The position numbers were made by a program, and so were the translations under genes. Positions 49,128 through 50,848 of a stretch of 50,848 bases of DNA are shown here, one piece after another. The stretch's first letter is position 1; each line of letters opens with the position of its first letter. Origin of the DNA: Lactiplantibacillus garii (GTDB taxonomy: Bacteria > Bacillota > Bacilli > Lactobacillales > Lactobacillaceae); contig NZ_QWZQ01000022.1 in NCBI RefSeq assembly GCF_003885105.1, positions 1 through 50,848 of the forward strand. Reading direction: 5' to 3'. The notes under the pieces are model-generated. The model ran no database searches, was not told where the DNA came from, and saw nothing but the letters and a program-made list of their open reading frames with translations.

Positions 49128-49934
49128 TTAACTGCCCACGTGGACCCGCTGATAAGTCAACGCGGCGAAGTAAAAGAGACATTCAATTGAAGCAATAAAG
49201 AAGCTAACCGGTAAATTAGTCAGGTAACTCAGGTATAACCCGATCCAAACGCCCGCTAGCGCAAACCCAATCGATAAAAAAATCATCTTGCTGACGGTGT
49301 GTACAAAGTAACGGGCGGCGGCGGCCGGTAACGTTAGTAAGATAAAGATCAGTAACGACCCGACAATTTGGGCGGCCACACTCACACTCATCGCCACTAA
49401 CACGAGGAATACGACCGAAATGGCCGTTGTCCACAGGCCGCTGACACGCGCCCCAATGGAATCAAACGAATCAAATTTTAACGGTCGGTATAACGCCAGC
49501 ATAACTAGTAAAACGATGGCCGACAGCACCGCTACCCGTAAAACGTCGGCGTTGGCAATGCCAATCACACTCCCAAACAAAATGCTCGTCGCGTAGCTGG
49601 ACGTTTGGTTCGACAAGGATAAGAATAAAATCCCTAACCCGATAAACAGCGCCGAAATGGCGGAAATTGACGCTTCACGCCGGGACTGTTTAACACTCAT
49701 CTGGCCAACAATCACCGAACTAACAACCGTAAAAATTAGCATCCCGCTCAGGGCCGTCCAACCCATGAAAATTCCAAAGGCCGCCCCGGCGAAGCCAATT
49801 TCGGACAACGTGTGAGTCAGGAATGATAGGTTGCGGGCAATTACGAAAACCCCAATCGTCCCACAAATAATGGCGATAAACGTTCCGGCTAAGTAGGCGT
49901 TGCGCATGAACGCTAAACTAAACATTGCTAACAT
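49128..49934 (-). CDS. znuB: Metal ABC transporter permease, ZnuB/MntB family (268 aa)
   Basis: Polytopic membrane protein with about eight hydrophobic segments and the family region LSFLTHTLSEIGFAGAAFG near the N-terminus. It forms the channel of an ABC-3 type zinc or manganese importer. The zinc call comes from the Zur-like operator of the operon, since sequence alone does not separate the metals. The ATG overlaps the end of the ATPase gene by 17 nt, with AAGGAGG 6 nt upstream inside that gene. A terminator follows directly, so no binding-protein gene belongs to this operon. Confidence 0.9.
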   Translation of the reverse strand: MLAMFSLAFMRNAYLAGTFIAIICGTIGVFVIARNLSFLTHTLSEIGFAGAAFGIFMGWTALSGMLIFTVVSSVIVGQMSVKQSRREASISAISALFIGLGILFLSLSNQTSSYATSILFGSVIGIANADVLRVAVLSAIVLLVMLALYRPLKFDSFDSIGARVSGLWTTAISVVFLVLVAMSVSVAAQIVGSLLIFILLTLPAAAARYFVHTVSKMIFLSIGFALAGVWIGLYLSYLTNLPVSFFIASIECLFYFAALTYQRVHVGS

Positions 49935-50619
49935 TCGTGACCTCCTTCAGCTGCTCGACCGACATATCCGCGATGTTCCCGAATTGTTGTTGGCCCGGCT
50001 TTAACGCTAAGTAATGCTTCGCGTACTGCTTCGCTAACGGCAGGTCGTGGGTCACAAAAAAGACCGTAATCCCGCTGGTCTGATTTAGGTTTTGCACTAA
50101 GTCTAGCAGTTCGTACTTCATTTCATTATCCAAACTAGCCGTTGATTCGTCTAAAATCAGCAGCTGGGGCTGTTCCACGATGGCTTGGGCTAAGTAAGCC
50201 CGTTGTTTCTCCCCACCGGAAGCCATTCCGAGTGGCCGCTGCCGAATCTTTTTGACGTTTGTTACCGCCATGGCGGTGGCTACTTGGCGGTGTTCCGCCT
50301 TGGACAACCACGGACGCCAGCCGCGTAAGTTCAAGCTAACAAAGTCCTCGACCGTTAGCGGGTACTCCTGGTCCAAATTGCGAAATTGGGGAACGTAGCC
50401 AATTTTAATGGCCTTTTTATTCGGGTAATACTGAATTTGCCCCGCAACTGGTTTAACCATCCCCAGCAACGCGCGGATCAGGGTCGTTTTCCCAACCCCG
50501 TTTTCACCGATGACCGTTAAAAAGTCACCCCGTTGAATATCAAAATTTAAATCTTTGAACACCTCGTTATTCGGAAAAGCGATACCAAGGTGTTGGACGG
50601 CAATTAAGGGTTCCGTCAT
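49918..50619 (-). CDS. znuC: Metal ABC transporter ATP-binding protein, ZnuC family (233 aa)
   Basis: ABC ATPase with Walker A GENGVGKTTL (about 38-47), Q-loop in GYVPQFRNLD, signature SGGEKQRAYL, Walker B LLILDEST and the switch His in VTHDL. The sequence groups with zinc/manganese importers. ATG start with GGGGG upstream. First gene of the two-gene operon; its promoter region holds the 21-bp palindromic operator and then an insertion sequence. Substrate zinc is inferred from the operator. Confidence 0.92.
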   Translation of the reverse strand: MTEPLIAVQHLGIAFPNNEVFKDLNFDIQRGDFLTVIGENGVGKTTLIRALLGMVKPVAGQIQYYPNKKAIKIGYVPQFRNLDQEYPLTVEDFVSLNLRGWRPWLSKAEHRQVATAMAVTNVKKIRQRPLGMASGGEKQRAYLAQAIVEQPQLLILDESTASLDNEMKYELLDLVQNLNQTSGITVFFVTHDLPLAKQYAKHYLALKPGQQQFGNIADMSVEQLKEVTNVSNV

Positions 50620-50649
50620 TTCACTACCCCCATCTGTTTTAAATAAAGT

Positions 50650-50670
50650 AAATAGTAATGATTACTATTT
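50650..50670. promoter_or_regulatory. Zur-like operator upstream of znuCB
   Basis: AAATAGTAAT-G-ATTACTATTT is a perfect 10-1-10 palindrome covering the start region just downstream of the -10 box. The core GTAATGATTAC equals the centre of the Gram-positive Zur consensus (TCGTAATNATTACGA). It fits PerR and Fur boxes less well. A bound repressor would block transcription when zinc is plentiful. Confidence 0.75.
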
Positions 50671-50671
50671 T

Positions 50672-50699
50672 AGTTTACCTGAAAGCCACTATTTGTCAA
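50672..50699 (-). promoter_or_regulatory. znuCB promoter
   Basis: Minus strand: a perfect -35 TTGACA (50694-50699), a 16-nt spacer and -10 TAAACT (50672-50677). The -35 box lies about 45 nt from the hairpin at the insertion sequence edge. Confidence 0.75.
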
Positions 50700-50744
50700 T
50701 AGAACGACTAACAAAAAACAACGTGACCACGTGATCACGGATAT

Positions 50745-50799
50745 ACTCCTCTTTGGGTAGACAAGCAAATAATCAAAGCTTGCCTACCTAAGGAGGAGT
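50745..50799 (+). promoter_or_regulatory. Hairpin that buries the transposase ribosome binding site
   Basis: Two 22-nt arms (50745-50766 and 50778-50799) pair with about four mismatched or wobble positions around an 11-nt loop. The right arm contains AGGAGG (50791-50796), the ribosome binding site of the transposase start at 50806, paired to CTCCTC in the left arm. Transcripts entering from outside would fold and hide the site. Alternatively it may act as a terminator or as a folded transposition end. Confidence 0.7.
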
Positions 50800-50805
50800 T
50801 TTTCT

Positions 50806-50848
50806 ATGGGCAGAAAAGGTTCTCGCTATACGATTAAAGAGAAGTTGT
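50806..50848 (+). CDS. Transposase or transposase OrfA, N-terminus (partial)
   Basis: The first 14 residues, MGRKGSRYTIKEKL, resemble the helix-turn-helix start of IS3-family OrfA proteins common in lactobacilli. AGGAGG lies 9 nt upstream of ATG, inside a stable hairpin. The frame runs off the right edge, so the family and intactness cannot be judged. Confidence 0.6.
   Translation, partial: MGRKGSRYTIKEKL

Larger units (their letters stand above)
50722..50848 (+). mobile_element. Left part of an insertion sequence (runs off the window)
   Basis: A transposase reading frame starts at 50806 and leaves the window. The outer end of the element is not fixed. A GTGACCACGTGATCAC near-palindrome at 50722-50737 and the long hairpin after it may belong to its end, but no terminal repeat can be confirmed without the far side. 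The element lies directly upstream of, and divergent to, the znuCB promoter. Confidence 0.5.

Overview
The window reads as a stretch of a Lactobacillaceae chromosome, most likely Lactiplantibacillus (the plantarum/pentosus group) or a close relative. This is inferred from the 5' end of a 16S rRNA gene at the left edge, which resembles the L. plantarum type as I remember it, from an L-lactate dehydrogenase very close to L. plantarum LdhL, and from gene order typical of that group. No database search was possible. Most genes are housekeeping genes on the minus strand. The only clear mobile DNA is the first 14 codons of a transposase at the right edge.

Layout from left to right. (1) 1-16,040: an rrn operon start with its promoter, then (read right to left) pth-mfd-flippase-rqcP, divIC, an S1-domain protein gene, tilS-hpt, ftsH, hslO-dusB and lysS. 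This is the classic Firmicutes block linking translation, ribosome rescue, division, purine salvage and stress proteolysis. (2) 16,140-19,622, plus strand: ldh, an L,D-transpeptidase and a CBS-pair protein, each followed by a hairpin terminator. (3) 19,623-20,126: a gene-poor gap. (4) 20,127-30,128, minus strand: queT behind a preQ1-I riboswitch, mazF without an adjacent antitoxin, acpS-alr, cshA, murF, an unknown gene, lemA-htpX and srtA. (5) A plus-strand baeRF-type gene. (6) 31,636-37,761, minus strand: rpmE2, rho, murA, pyrG, rpoE and a DUF1934 gene. (7) 37,923-40,995, plus strand: a LipL-like transferase, an HD hydrolase and a HAD phosphatase. (8) 41,063-45,365, minus strand: a Ser-rich lipoprotein, a YdcF-type membrane protein, prs and a secreted serine hydrolase. 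(9) A plus-strand secreted amidase. (10) glmU, purR and a zinc-type ABC transporter on the minus strand, then an insertion sequence edge.

Two functional themes recur. One is cell-envelope construction (glmU, murA, murF, alr, flippase, L,D-transpeptidase, amidase, serine hydrolase, sortase, DivIC). The other is nucleotide supply and sensing (prs, hpt, pyrG, purR, queT). Several genes carry readable cis-regulation: a CtsR operator at ftsH, a preQ1-I riboswitch at queT, a CTP-sensing slippage attenuator at pyrG, a PurBox at purR, and a Zur-like palindrome at the metal ABC operon.

The least explained signals are an 87-nt three-tier hairpin between murF and cshA, a dispersed intergenic repeat of about 119-120 bp at two loci, a multi-hairpin leader in front of pth, a MurA whose catalytic Cys is replaced by Asp, and a hairpin that buries the ribosome binding site of the edge transposase. 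I found no CRISPR array, prophage, or obviously new multi-gene system.
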